Positions 1-7,226 of a stretch of DNA of 13,968 bases are shown here, one piece after another (within the stretch, counting starts at the first letter, position 1; the number at the start of each line of letters is the position of its first letter). The notes beneath the pieces were generated by a model that was not told the DNA's origin, did not search any database, and saw only the letters and a list, made by a program, of their open reading frames with translations. The position numbers were made by a program, and so were the translations under genes. Source of the DNA: JALQTD01 sp964390365 (GTDB lineage Bacteria > Bacteroidota > Bacteroidia > Flavobacteriales_D > Sanyastnellaceae); assembly GCA_964390365.1 (NCBI GenBank), contig CAYMHW010000058.1, positions 1 through 13,968 on the forward strand, written 5' to 3'.

Positions 1-714
1 CGGTTCCGGGAAGATTTGTATTACCGATTGAGCCAAGTGCCTGTGCACGTACCGCCTCTGCGCGACCGGTCGGGCGACATCCACATGTTGTTCCGCAAGT
101 TCACCACGGACTTTTGCGAGCAATACCGCATGCCCCCGCTGCGCTTGACCCCGGACGCGGTGGAGGTGCTCGAGCACTACCCTTGGCCGGGCAACATTCG
201 CCAATTGAAGAACACCGCCGAGCAGATGTCCATCCTCGAAGTCGAACGCACCATCGACAGCGACACGTTGCTCGGATACTTGCCGGAAACGCCGCGGTCC
301 AGTGGGGCCCTCGCGACCACGGCTTCAGGCAGTGCCCGAGGGATGGATGAACGCGAAATCCTCTACAAGGTGCTGTTCGATATGCGGGCGGAGTTGGCGG
401 ATTTGAAGCAGCTGGTGGTCGGTCTGGCCGCGAAGTCACACCTGACCGATGAGGACGAGGCGCTCGTGGAGCGGTTGGTGCGCGGGGACCATCCGCTGCC
501 GACGCGGTTGGCCTTGCCCGAAGCGCGCACCGATTACGATGAGGAGCAGCCAGCGGATGAAGTGGAAGAGGTGTTTTCGCTGCAGGATTCCGAGCGGGAT
601 TTGATCCGGAAGGCGCTCGAGAAGCACCGCAACCGCCGGAAAAACGCCGCTAAGGAGCTCGGCATTTCGGAGCGCACGTTGTATCGGAAGATCAAAGAGT
701 ACGGACTGAAATGA
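1..714 (+). CDS. Sigma-54-dependent transcriptional activator, C-terminal part (5' end outside window)
   Basis: This is the end of a bacterial enhancer-binding protein that would remodel RNA polymerase-sigma-54 using ATP. The reading frame is open from base 1 and no start is visible; 237 residues are seen. It begins with RFREDLYYRL and a VPPLRDR segment, both hallmarks of the sigma-54 AAA+ domain. The sensor II motif WPGNIRQLKN follows at visible residues 62-71. After a charged linker of roughly 110 residues (about 85-195) comes a Fis-type helix-turn-helix at about 200-237, containing KNAAKELGISERTLYRKIK, which should bind DNA. The Walker motifs and any N-terminal sensory domain lie upstream of the window. 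The stop codon overlaps the lptE start as ATGA, so the two are probably translationally coupled. Target genes are not shown directly, but groESL just downstream has a sigma-54-like promoter. The family call is secure; the regulon is inference. Confidence 0.93.
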   Translation, partial: RFREDLYYRLSQVPVHVPPLRDRSGDIHMLFRKFTTDFCEQYRMPPLRLTPDAVEVLEHYPWPGNIRQLKNTAEQMSILEVERTIDSDTLLGYLPETPRSSGALATTASGSARGMDEREILYKVLFDMRAELADLKQLVVGLAAKSHLTDEDEALVERLVRGDHPLPTRLALPEARTDYDEEQPADEVEEVFSLQDSERDLIRKALEKHRNRRKNAAKELGISERTLYRKIKEYGLK

Positions 715-1196
715 GGGGCTTCGTCATCGCATGCTTGGTGTGGGTGAGTTGCGGAATTTACTCGCCGTACGGGGCGTCCACTTCCGGGGCGAAGACCTGC
801 AGTGTGGCTCCGTTCGACCCGGTCAGCCCGTACGTCTCTGCGTCCGCGGCCCTCACGCTTACCGAATCCCTGCGCGACCGGATTCAGCGGCAATCGACTC
901 TCCGCTTGGTTGATGAAGGCGGTGAACTGACGTACCGCGCCGAGGTGGTGGATTGGAGCGTGGCCCCGATCAACATCCAAGGCGATGAAACGGCGGCCGC
1001 CAACCGCTTGACCATTCGCGTGGAGGTCCATTACGAAAACACGCGTGAGCCGGAATTGAGCGTGGACAAGTCGTTTTCGCGTTTCGCCGATTACACGAGC
1101 GATCAGGATTTGTCCGCGGTCGAGGATGCGCTCGTTGAAGACATTGGCGATCAGCTTTCTCAGGACATTTTCAACGCCACGTTGGGCAATTGGTAA
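711..1196 (+). CDS. lptE: LptE-like LPS-assembly lipoprotein
   Basis: LptE is the outer-membrane lipoprotein that plugs the LptD barrel and helps deliver lipopolysaccharide to the cell surface. The 161-residue product resembles the Bacteroidota LptE family: a lipobox-like WVSC with the probable lipidated Cys14, then GIYSPYGAS, then an alternating strand/helix pattern, the KSFSRFADY segment (about residues 119-127), and the end DIFNATLGNW. The signal peptide is unusually short (13 residues) and has Trp at position -3. No in-frame start was found in the roughly 50 bases upstream, so the ATG at 711 is retained; a VIAC sequence ending at Cys8 also fits a lipobox loosely but lies too near the N terminus. 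The gene overlaps the upstream activator by four bases and lies 18 bases before the next gene, so it sits in an operon. The family assignment rests on remembered sequence features of this gene neighbourhood. Confidence 0.85.
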   Translation: MRGFVIACLVWVSCGIYSPYGASTSGAKTCSVAPFDPVSPYVSASAALTLTESLRDRIQRQSTLRLVDEGGELTYRAEVVDWSVAPINIQGDETAAANRLTIRVEVHYENTREPELSVDKSFSRFADYTSDQDLSAVEDALVEDIGDQLSQDIFNATLGNW

Positions 1197-1214
1197 CTCC
1201 TTAATTTAGGCCAA

Positions 1215-2036
1215 ATGAACCCCCTCTCCGCCGACCGCATCAGCGCCTTGCTCGCCGCGCCACACGACGTGACGGGTGCGGATTTGGAGGGACTGCGTGT
1301 TTGGCGCGACCGCTTTCCCTACGCCGCGGGCCTCGACATCCTGGTGGCCAAAGCGGCGGCCGAAGCCGGCTCGGTGGACCAACAAGCCGAGCTCCTGCGC
1401 GCAGCCGCCAACGCTTCGTCCCGGGACGGGCTCTTCCACTTGTTCGTTCGGCCCCGCCTCATCGAAGAAGCCATCGCGTTCGCCGATGAGGTGGAGGAGG
1501 CCGTTGACGACGCCCCGGATGAGGTGGAAACCCTCCCGGACGAGGTGGACGAACCGCCCATGGACGGGGTGCAGCGCGAAGTCTTGTTGGCGGCCATCGA
1601 AAGCAGCATCGAGCAAGATGTTCGGGAATGGGAGGGGGAGCAGCGTTCGGCCGCGACTGCGGTTCAGGGTCGGTCGGACTATTCCCAATGGCTCGCGGCC
1701 AGGGCTCGCGGCACGGGGTTTGGCTCGTCCACAGCCGCTCCGACCCCCGCACCGAAGGGTCAGGACGAGCTCATTGACGCGTTCATTGCGGCCAATCCGC
1801 GGATCGGCAGGTTGCGCGAAGTGGACGGTTCGGTGGAGGATTTGGCCCGTCAAAGCGTGCTCGAAGACGCCACGCTGGTCACCGAAACCATGGCCCGCGT
1901 TTACGCGAAACAAGGGCAAATCGGCAAGGCGCGCAAAGCTTACAAGCTCTTGGCCTTGAAATATCCAGCAAAAAGTACTTATTTTGCAGCCCAATTGAAA
2001 CAGCTGGGCAAATCGACGTCCAGCGGTGAAGCATAA
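1215..2036 (+). CDS. TPR-like protein of the lptE-secG cluster, function unknown
   Basis: This 273-residue soluble protein has no signal peptide or membrane segment. It has three parts. The N-terminal helical region (about 1-85) includes RDRFPYAAGLDILVAKAA, similar to the start of a conserved Bacteroidota family found between lptE and secG. The middle (about 88-185) is acidic and then Pro/Ala/Ser-rich, likely a flexible linker. The C-terminal part (about 218-262) carries one clear TPR-type helical hairpin, ETMARVYAKQGQIGKARKAY, followed by a second helix ending at YFAAQLKQL. TPR folds usually mediate protein-protein contacts; the partner is unknown. Position between an LPS-transport lipoprotein and a Sec subunit suggests a role tied to envelope biogenesis, but that is only context. 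Spacing is 18 bases on each side, so cotranscription is likely. The reading frame is secure; the function is not known. Confidence 0.85.
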   Translation: MNPLSADRISALLAAPHDVTGADLEGLRVWRDRFPYAAGLDILVAKAAAEAGSVDQQAELLRAAANASSRDGLFHLFVRPRLIEEAIAFADEVEEAVDDAPDEVETLPDEVDEPPMDGVQREVLLAAIESSIEQDVREWEGEQRSAATAVQGRSDYSQWLAARARGTGFGSSTAAPTPAPKGQDELIDAFIAANPRIGRLREVDGSVEDLARQSVLEDATLVTETMARVYAKQGQIGKARKAYKLLALKYPAKSTYFAAQLKQLGKSTSSGEA

Positions 2037-2054
2037 CGACTCAAACGAACGACA

Positions 2055-2372
2055 ATGGGTTATTTCTTGATGGTGGTCATCCTGGTGGTGTGTGTGCTGC
2101 TGGGTGCAGTGATTCTGGTCCAAAACCCGAAAGGAGGTGGATTGGCGACGGGTTTCCAAGGCGCAGGCCAAGTCGGTGGCGTCCAAAAGACCGTTGACTT
2201 CTTGGAAAAGGCAACGTGGTACTTGACCGGCGCGCTCTTCGTGCTCTGCATCGTGGCCGGCATGTTCTTCGGCAACGCAACCCAGGACGTGGGCATCGAC
2301 GAATCCATCCTGCCCCAAACGACCATGCCCGCGGGCGGAACGGTCGACGGAGGCAGCTCCGCAGGCGAGTAA
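2055..2372 (+). CDS. secG: SecG subunit of the Sec protein translocase
   Basis: SecG is the small inner-membrane partner of SecYE that helps SecA-driven protein export. The 105-residue protein has two predicted membrane helices (about residues 3-22 and 55-72). They are joined by the family's glycine-rich loop, VQNPKGGGLATGFQGAGQVGG, whose NPKGGGL core is diagnostic. The C-terminal tail (about 73-105) is soluble, acidic and Gly/Ser-rich. The ATG at 2055 puts the first helix directly at the N terminus, as expected for SecG. It is the last gene of the operon: an intrinsic terminator-like hairpin starts 33 bases after the stop. Confidence 0.95.
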   Translation: MGYFLMVVILVVCVLLGAVILVQNPKGGGLATGFQGAGQVGGVQKTVDFLEKATWYLTGALFVLCIVAGMFFGNATQDVGIDESILPQTTMPAGGTVDGGSSAGE

Positions 2373-2405
2373 CCGCCGCACCAGACCTGCCGCTTCATGC
2401 GGAGG

Positions 2406-2444
2406 AAATGTGCCAGCTTGTCAGAAGTTGGCACATTTTTTTTT
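2406..2444 (+). terminator. Intrinsic terminator after secG (long palindrome with T-run)
   Basis: Bases 2406-2419 (AAATGTGCCAGCTT) pair with 2425-2438 in a 14-bp stem that is perfect except for one G-T wobble; the loop is GTCAG (2420-2424). A run of nine T (2436-2444) follows and partly overlaps the stem. This is the expected form of a Rho-independent terminator closing the secG operon. The same palindrome contains TGCCA and TGGCAC arms, so it could also be a protein-binding site for the groESL promoter downstream. Confidence 0.75.
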
Positions 2445-2457
2445 GCCCCGCAGGCAA
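2443..2457. repeat. Small inverted repeat TTGCC/GGCAA in the secG-groES gap
   Basis: TTGCC (2443-2447) and GGCAA (2453-2457) form a 5-bp inverted repeat around CCGCA, directly after the terminator T-run. A TGTCAG hexamer at 2461-2466 repeats one found at 2420-2424 with its flanking T (TGTCAG begins at 2419 on a T-G-T-C-A-G reading). These may be regulator contacts for groESL; no function is shown. Confidence 0.35.
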
Positions 2458-2487
2458 GAATGTCAGCGGGAAGGGCGGGGGCGGGAT

Positions 2488-2503
2488 TTGGCATAGAATT
2501 CGA
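2488..2503 (+). promoter_or_regulatory. Possible sigma-54-type (-24/-12) promoter for groESL
   Basis: TTGGCATAGAATTCGA matches the -24 half of the sigma-54 consensus (TGGCAYR) perfectly. At exactly the right spacing it has T-C-G-A where the -12 half should read TTGC, so the -12 GC is degraded to GA. It lies about 66 bases before the groES start, giving a leader of roughly 55 bases. A sigma-54 activator gene lies in the operon just upstream. The -24 match and spacing are seen; promoter activity is inferred, and the imperfect -12 element lowers confidence. Confidence 0.4.
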
Positions 2504-2568
2504 AAGGCGGTCTGCGTCCGCCCGAAAGCGGGGGACACGGAATCAACTCAAATCACATCCATTACACC

Positions 2569-2844
2569 ATGTCTGTATCAATCAAACCCCTTGCGGACCG
2601 CGTTCTCGTCGAACCCGCCGCAGCTGAAGAGAAGACCGCCAGCGGAATCATCATTCCGGACACGGCGAAGGAGAAGCCCCAGCGGGGCATTGTGGTGGCC
2701 GTCGGACCGGGCAAGCCGGATGAGCCCACGACGGTGAAGGTCGGCGACAGCGTGCTCTACGGCAAGTACTCGGGTACGGAATTGGCGCACGACGGCAAGG
2801 ACTACATGATCATGCGGGAGAGCGACATCCTCGCGGTGCTCTGA
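2569..2844 (+). CDS. groES: GroES co-chaperonin
   Basis: GroES is the heptameric lid of the GroEL folding chamber in the cytoplasm. The 91-residue protein begins SVSIKPLADRVLVEP, continues through the mobile loop (about residues 17-32, EEKTASGIIIPDTAKEK), and ends with the family's MIMRESDILAVL. It is slightly shorter than the approximately 97-residue enterobacterial protein, within the normal range. There is no convincing Shine-Dalgarno sequence; the bases before the ATG are A/C-rich, as is common in Bacteroidota. It is followed 37 bases later by groEL and shares its operon. Confidence 0.98.
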   Translation: MSVSIKPLADRVLVEPAAAEEKTASGIIIPDTAKEKPQRGIVVAVGPGKPDEPTTVKVGDSVLYGKYSGTELAHDGKDYMIMRESDILAVL

Positions 2845-2881
2845 TTGCGGTTGAACGAACAAAAAACAAAAACCAACGACC

Positions 2882-4519
<1,638 letters not shown>

Positions 4520-4544
4520 GCCGTTTCTGAACGTGAATTCAACG

Positions 4545-4577
4545 AAACCGCGTCCGGGCTCCGGGCGCGGTTTTTTT
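4545..4577 (+). terminator. Intrinsic terminator after groEL
   Basis: Bases 4545-4557 (AAACCGCGTCCGG) pair with 4561-4573 in a 13-bp stem with one T-G wobble and a GCT loop. Seven T (4571-4577) overlap and follow the stem. This is a textbook GC-rich Rho-independent terminator that separates groESL from the gldA-rsgA unit. Confidence 0.92.
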
Positions 4578-4593
4578 GTGCGCTCGACCGCTG

Positions 4594-4601
4594 TACTTTT
4601 G
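4594..4601 (+). promoter_or_regulatory. Bacteroidota -7 promoter element before the ABC ATPase
   Basis: TACTTTTG fits the Bacteroidota housekeeping -7 consensus TAnnTTTG exactly. A TTTG at 4575-4578 (end of the terminator T-run) could serve as the -33 element, but the 15-base gap is shorter than the usual roughly 19. The element ends 8 bases before the ATG at 4610, so the transcript would have almost no leader. Confidence 0.5.
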
Positions 4602-4609
4602 GGCTTCCC

Positions 4610-5314
4610 ATGGGCATCCAAATTCACCACGTAACGAAGCAATTCGGCGCCCAGAAAGCGCTGAACGACCTGAGCCTCGAAGTTCCCGACGGCCAAGTGC
4701 TCGGCTTGCTCGGCCCCAACGGCGCGGGCAAGTCCACGTTGATGCGGCTCATCACTGGGTACTTGCCCCCGACGAAGGGCACGGTGCACGTGGCGGGATT
4801 CGATGTACAAGACGCGCCCGAGGAGACCCGCCGGCGCGTGGGCTACCTGCCCGAGCACACCCCGCTCCACCCGGAGATGTACGTCACGGAGTACCTGCGG
4901 TTCGTGGCGGGCATGCACCGCATTGAGCGGCCCATCGAGCGCGTGGAAGAGGTCATCGCTGAGGTGGGGTTGACCCCCGAGCGCCACAAGGAAATCGGCC
5001 AGCTGTCGAAGGGGTACCGGCAGCGCGTGGGCCTCGCGCAGGCCATGATCCACGAGCCGGAAGTGCTCATCCTCGACGAGCCCACCTCGGGCCTCGATCC
5101 GAACCAGCTCGTGGAGGTGCGCGCGTTGATTCGCCGCATCGGGGCGCAACGCACCGTCATCCTGTCCACGCACGTGATGCAGGAAGTGGAGGCGATGTGC
5201 GACCGCGTCGTGCTCATCAAGCAAGGCCAAATCGTCGGCGACGGCCCCACCTCCGAGTTCGCCTCCCAGCCCGGCGGCCTTGAGCTCGCTTTCAAAACCC
5301 TGACCGGATCTTGA
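4610..5314 (+). CDS. gldA: GldA-like ABC transporter ATP-binding protein
   Basis: This is a cytoplasmic ABC ATPase that would power a membrane partner not present in the window. Walker A is GPNGAGKST (residues 35-43), the signature is LSKGYRQR (132-139), Walker B is VLILDEPTSGLD (152-163) and the switch histidine is His188 in STHVM. YLPEHTPLHPEMYVTEYL and GLDPNQL strongly resemble GldA, the ATPase linked with gliding motility and secretion in Bacteroidota. The Q-loop carries Glu-His instead of Gln, as I recall for GldA relatives. At 234 residues it is shorter than characterised GldA (about 300); it appears to lack a domain before the final LELAFKTLTGS. The ATPase call is firm. The exact GldA role is less so, because gldF and gldG are not nearby. 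The stop overlaps the rsgA start by one base. Confidence 0.82.
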   Translation: MGIQIHHVTKQFGAQKALNDLSLEVPDGQVLGLLGPNGAGKSTLMRLITGYLPPTKGTVHVAGFDVQDAPEETRRRVGYLPEHTPLHPEMYVTEYLRFVAGMHRIERPIERVEEVIAEVGLTPERHKEIGQLSKGYRQRVGLAQAMIHEPEVLILDEPTSGLDPNQLVEVRALIRRIGAQRTVILSTHVMQEVEAMCDRVVLIKQGQIVGDGPTSEFASQPGGLELAFKTLTGS

Positions 5315-6249
5315 TGGAAGGCACCGTCTTCCGTTCGACCGGTTCGTGGTACGACGTCCGAACCGATGACGGCGAGGCGTTCGCGTGCCGGGCGAAAGGG
5401 AAGCTCCGGCTCAAGGGTGACCGCTCTACGAATCCCGTGGCCATCGGCGACCGGGTGGACTTCGCCGTGGAGGAGGACGGAACGGGCGTGGTTTCGCGGA
5501 TCCATGAACGGCGCAACCGGATTGTGCGCCGTGCGGTGAATTTGGCGCGGGAGTCGCACGTGGTGGCGGCCAATGTGGATCGGGCGTTCCTCGTGGTAAC
5601 GGTGGGCGAGCCGGCCACGAGCAGCGGCTTCATCGACCGGTTCTTGGTGTCGGCGGAGGCGTTTGGGGTGCCGACCACGCTGGTGTTCAACAAGGTGGAT
5701 GCGGTGCTGCCGGACACGGCGGAGGCCGACCGGATGGAGGAGCTCGAGGCGAACTATGCGCTGGCGGGGTACCGGAGTGTGCGCACGTCGGCGCTGACGG
5801 GGGAGGGGGTGGAGGATTTGGCCCAACTCCTGACCGCGGGCAACAACCTCTTCTCCGGCCATTCGGGCGTCGGCAAAAGCAGCCTCATCAACCGGCTCGT
5901 TCCGGGGCTCGACCTGCGCACCTCCGAGGTGTCGGAAACCCACGGCAAGGGGAAGCACACGACGACGTTCGCGGAGATGTTCCCGCTGCCTGAACGCGCG
6001 GGCTTCATCATGGACACCCCGGGCATCAAGGGTTTCGGGCTGGTGCACTTGGAGCGGGAGACGCTGCACCACCACTTTCCGGAGCTGTTTCAGCGGCTGC
6101 CGGACTGCCGGTTCCACAACTGCCTCCACCGTTCGGAGCCCGGTTGCGCGGTGCGCGAGGCGGTCGAGCAGGGCGACATCGCGGCCGAGCGCTACTTCAA
6201 CTACCTCGAGTTGTACGAGGGCTGGGACGAGCAGAACAGCTACCGCTGA
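5314..6249 (+). CDS. rsgA: RsgA, ribosome small-subunit-dependent GTPase
   Basis: RsgA is a circularly permuted GTPase that assists late maturation of the 30S ribosomal subunit. An N-terminal OB-fold spans about residues 1-70. The G motifs appear in permuted order: NKVD (126-129), TSALTGEG (158-165), P-loop GHSGVGKSS (182-190), then DTPG (234-237). The zinc-binding set is Cys265, Cys270, His272 and Cys278. The 311-residue length is usual. I chose ATG 5314 rather than the TTG one codon earlier: it overlaps the upstream stop as TGATG, which suits translational coupling. The 3' end runs 10 bases into the convergent phosphatase gene. All key residues are present. Confidence 0.96.
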   Translation: MEGTVFRSTGSWYDVRTDDGEAFACRAKGKLRLKGDRSTNPVAIGDRVDFAVEEDGTGVVSRIHERRNRIVRRAVNLARESHVVAANVDRAFLVVTVGEPATSSGFIDRFLVSAEAFGVPTTLVFNKVDAVLPDTAEADRMEELEANYALAGYRSVRTSALTGEGVEDLAQLLTAGNNLFSGHSGVGKSSLINRLVPGLDLRTSEVSETHGKGKHTTTFAEMFPLPERAGFIMDTPGIKGFGLVHLERETLHHHFPELFQRLPDCRFHNCLHRSEPGCAVREAVEQGDIAAERYFNYLELYEGWDEQNSYR

Positions 6250-7037
6250 ACGCGTGAGACCCACAGGCCGTGGACCCAGAGGCTCGGCTTGTTGTAGGTC
6301 AACGGTTCGCCGGTGGCGGCGTCGCGCACGCTCAGGCCCATGGCGCGCAGCACCCCGTCGCCCGCGGCGCAGTCCCATTCCATGTAGGAGCCTGTGCGGC
6401 TGTGGATGTCGGCCTCGCCGGATGCCACAAGGCAGAACTTCAACGCACCGCTGACCGGTTCGGAAACCACCTCGTGCAGGGCGAATCCGGGCGGGAGCAG
6501 CGCGCCGAGCGGGGCGCGCTCGTTGCGGCTGGTGACGAGGCGGAAGGGCGGAGCGGGGGCTTGGGGCGAGAGGGCCGTGCGTTCGCCCCCGGCGAGGGGT
6601 TCGCGGTGGGCGCCGTGGTTCGCGAGGCCGCTGAAGATTTGGCCTCCACACGGATCGGCCACCACCCCGAGCACCGGCCCCTCCGGCCCGCACAACGCGA
6701 TGTTCACGGCAAACCCCTCGCGATAACGCAAGAAGGCCTCCGTCCCGTCCAACGGATCCACCACCCAAAACCACCTCCAATGCCGCCGAACCTCCCACGG
6801 CACCTGCTCCCCCTCCTCGCTCAAGACGGGCAACTTCGACGCGGCCAGCTCCCGCACAATCGTGGCGTGCGACGCGTAATCCGCCTGCGAAACCGGCGAG
6901 CCATCGCCTTTCTGCTCCACGCCCAATTCGTCTTCGTGCACCGTCACCCATTCCAACAAGACACGCGACGCCGCGCGCGCGGCATCTACGGCCAAATCGC
7001 GCAACGCCGTCCAACTCATGTCCGGGTGATTTTGCAT
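6240..7037 (-). CDS. cysQ: CysQ-type 3'(2'),5'-bisphosphate nucleotidase / inositol monophosphatase family
   Basis: This is a metal-dependent phosphatase. CysQ removes the 3'-phosphate from PAP, a by-product of sulfate assimilation and of phosphopantetheinyl transfer. Family motifs are in order: KGDGSPVSQAD (43-53), LSEE (72-75, metal-binding Glu), WVVDPLDGTEAFL (91-103, with metal ligands Asp94 and Asp97), and EWDCAAGDGVLRAMG (220-234). The segment around residues 100-113 resembles CysQ's DGTKEF...FTVNIAL more than that of inositol monophosphatases, so CysQ is preferred; other substrates in the superfamily are possible. The 265-residue length is normal. A second Met at residue 7 (nt 7019) is an alternative start. 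The gene converges on rsgA with a 10-base overlap, and its start lies within the divergent promoter of the TonB receptor. Confidence 0.82.
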   Translation of the reverse strand: MQNHPDMSWTALRDLAVDAARAASRVLLEWVTVHEDELGVEQKGDGSPVSQADYASHATIVRELAASKLPVLSEEGEQVPWEVRRHWRWFWVVDPLDGTEAFLRYREGFAVNIALCGPEGPVLGVVADPCGGQIFSGLANHGAHREPLAGGERTALSPQAPAPPFRLVTSRNERAPLGALLPPGFALHEVVSEPVSGALKFCLVASGEADIHSRTGSYMEWDCAAGDGVLRAMGLSVRDAATGEPLTYNKPSLWVHGLWVSRVQR

Positions 7038-7069
7038 TTGCGCAAGTTAAGACCTGTTCCGTAGCTTTG
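7037..7069 (+). promoter_or_regulatory. Bacteroidota promoter for the riboswitch-receptor transcript
   Basis: A -33 TTTG (7037-7040) and a -7 TAGCTTTG (7062-7069) are separated by 21 bases, close to the Bacteroidota consensus. Transcription would begin near 7075, immediately before the first paired bases of the TPP aptamer. The -33 box overlaps the start codon of the divergent cysQ-type gene, so the two genes have little separate regulatory space. Confidence 0.65.
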
Positions 7070-7075
7070 CCACGA

Positions 7076-7154
7076 CGCAGGGGTGCCACTGGATCGTCCA
7101 GTGCGCTGAGATGATACCCTTCGAACCTGACCGGGTAATCCCGGTAGGGGAGCG
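7076..7154 (+). promoter_or_regulatory. TPP (THI-box) riboswitch aptamer
   Basis: The conserved TPP-binding aptamer is present in full. GGGGTGCC is at 7080-7087. A variable P3 hairpin CACTGGA/TCCAGTG with a TCG loop spans 7087-7103. CTGAGAtGATACCC is at 7106-7119, GAACCTGA at 7123-7130, and CCGGGTAATCCCGG with TAGGGGA at 7131-7151. GGGT pairs with ACCC (P2), and CGC (7076-7078) with GCG (7152-7154) makes a short P1. Thiamine pyrophosphate binding normally shuts off thiamine synthesis or transport genes. The next gene, starting 73 bases on, is a TonB-dependent receptor, so the riboswitch is strong evidence that the receptor takes up thiamine or a related compound. Confidence 0.97.
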
Positions 7155-7158
7155 GACC

Positions 7159-7225
7159 TTCCGAGCAAGGGCTTGGAATAGGGCGGTGCACGGCACCCCC
7201 GCGTCATGAACATTCAATATGACGC
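7159..7225 (+). promoter_or_regulatory. Riboswitch expression platform: three hairpins before the receptor start
   Basis: Three stems follow the aptamer. TTCCGAGC (7159-7166) pairs with GCTTGGAA (7171-7178), with one wobble. GGGcGGTGC (7181-7189) pairs with GCACCCCC (7193-7200) around an ACG loop, with one bulged C. GCGTCAT (7201-7207) pairs with ATGACGC (7219-7225), which encloses the ATG at 7206 and ends one base before the ATG at 7227. GGCACCCC (7192-7199) is also the exact complement of the aptamer strand GGGGTGCC (7080-7087). No T-run follows, so control of translation or Rho access is more likely than intrinsic termination. The pairings are seen by eye; the mechanism is inferred. Confidence 0.6.
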
Positions 7226-7226
7226 G

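Noticed and set aside
2429..2446. TTGGCAC followed by a T-run and TTGC as a perfect sigma-54 promoter
   Set aside because: GG to GC spacing is 15 bases instead of the strict 12, and the -24 word is part of the terminator stem. The site at 2488-2503 has the correct spacing.
5311..5313. TTG as the start of rsgA
   Set aside because: The ATG at 5314 gives the usual N terminus and a typical TGATG coupling with the upstream stop.
4843..7191. A 782-codon minus-strand open frame across gldA, rsgA and the cysQ-type gene
   Set aside because: Three secure genes already explain this DNA; the composition is typical of an out-of-frame translation and it even reads through the TPP aptamer.
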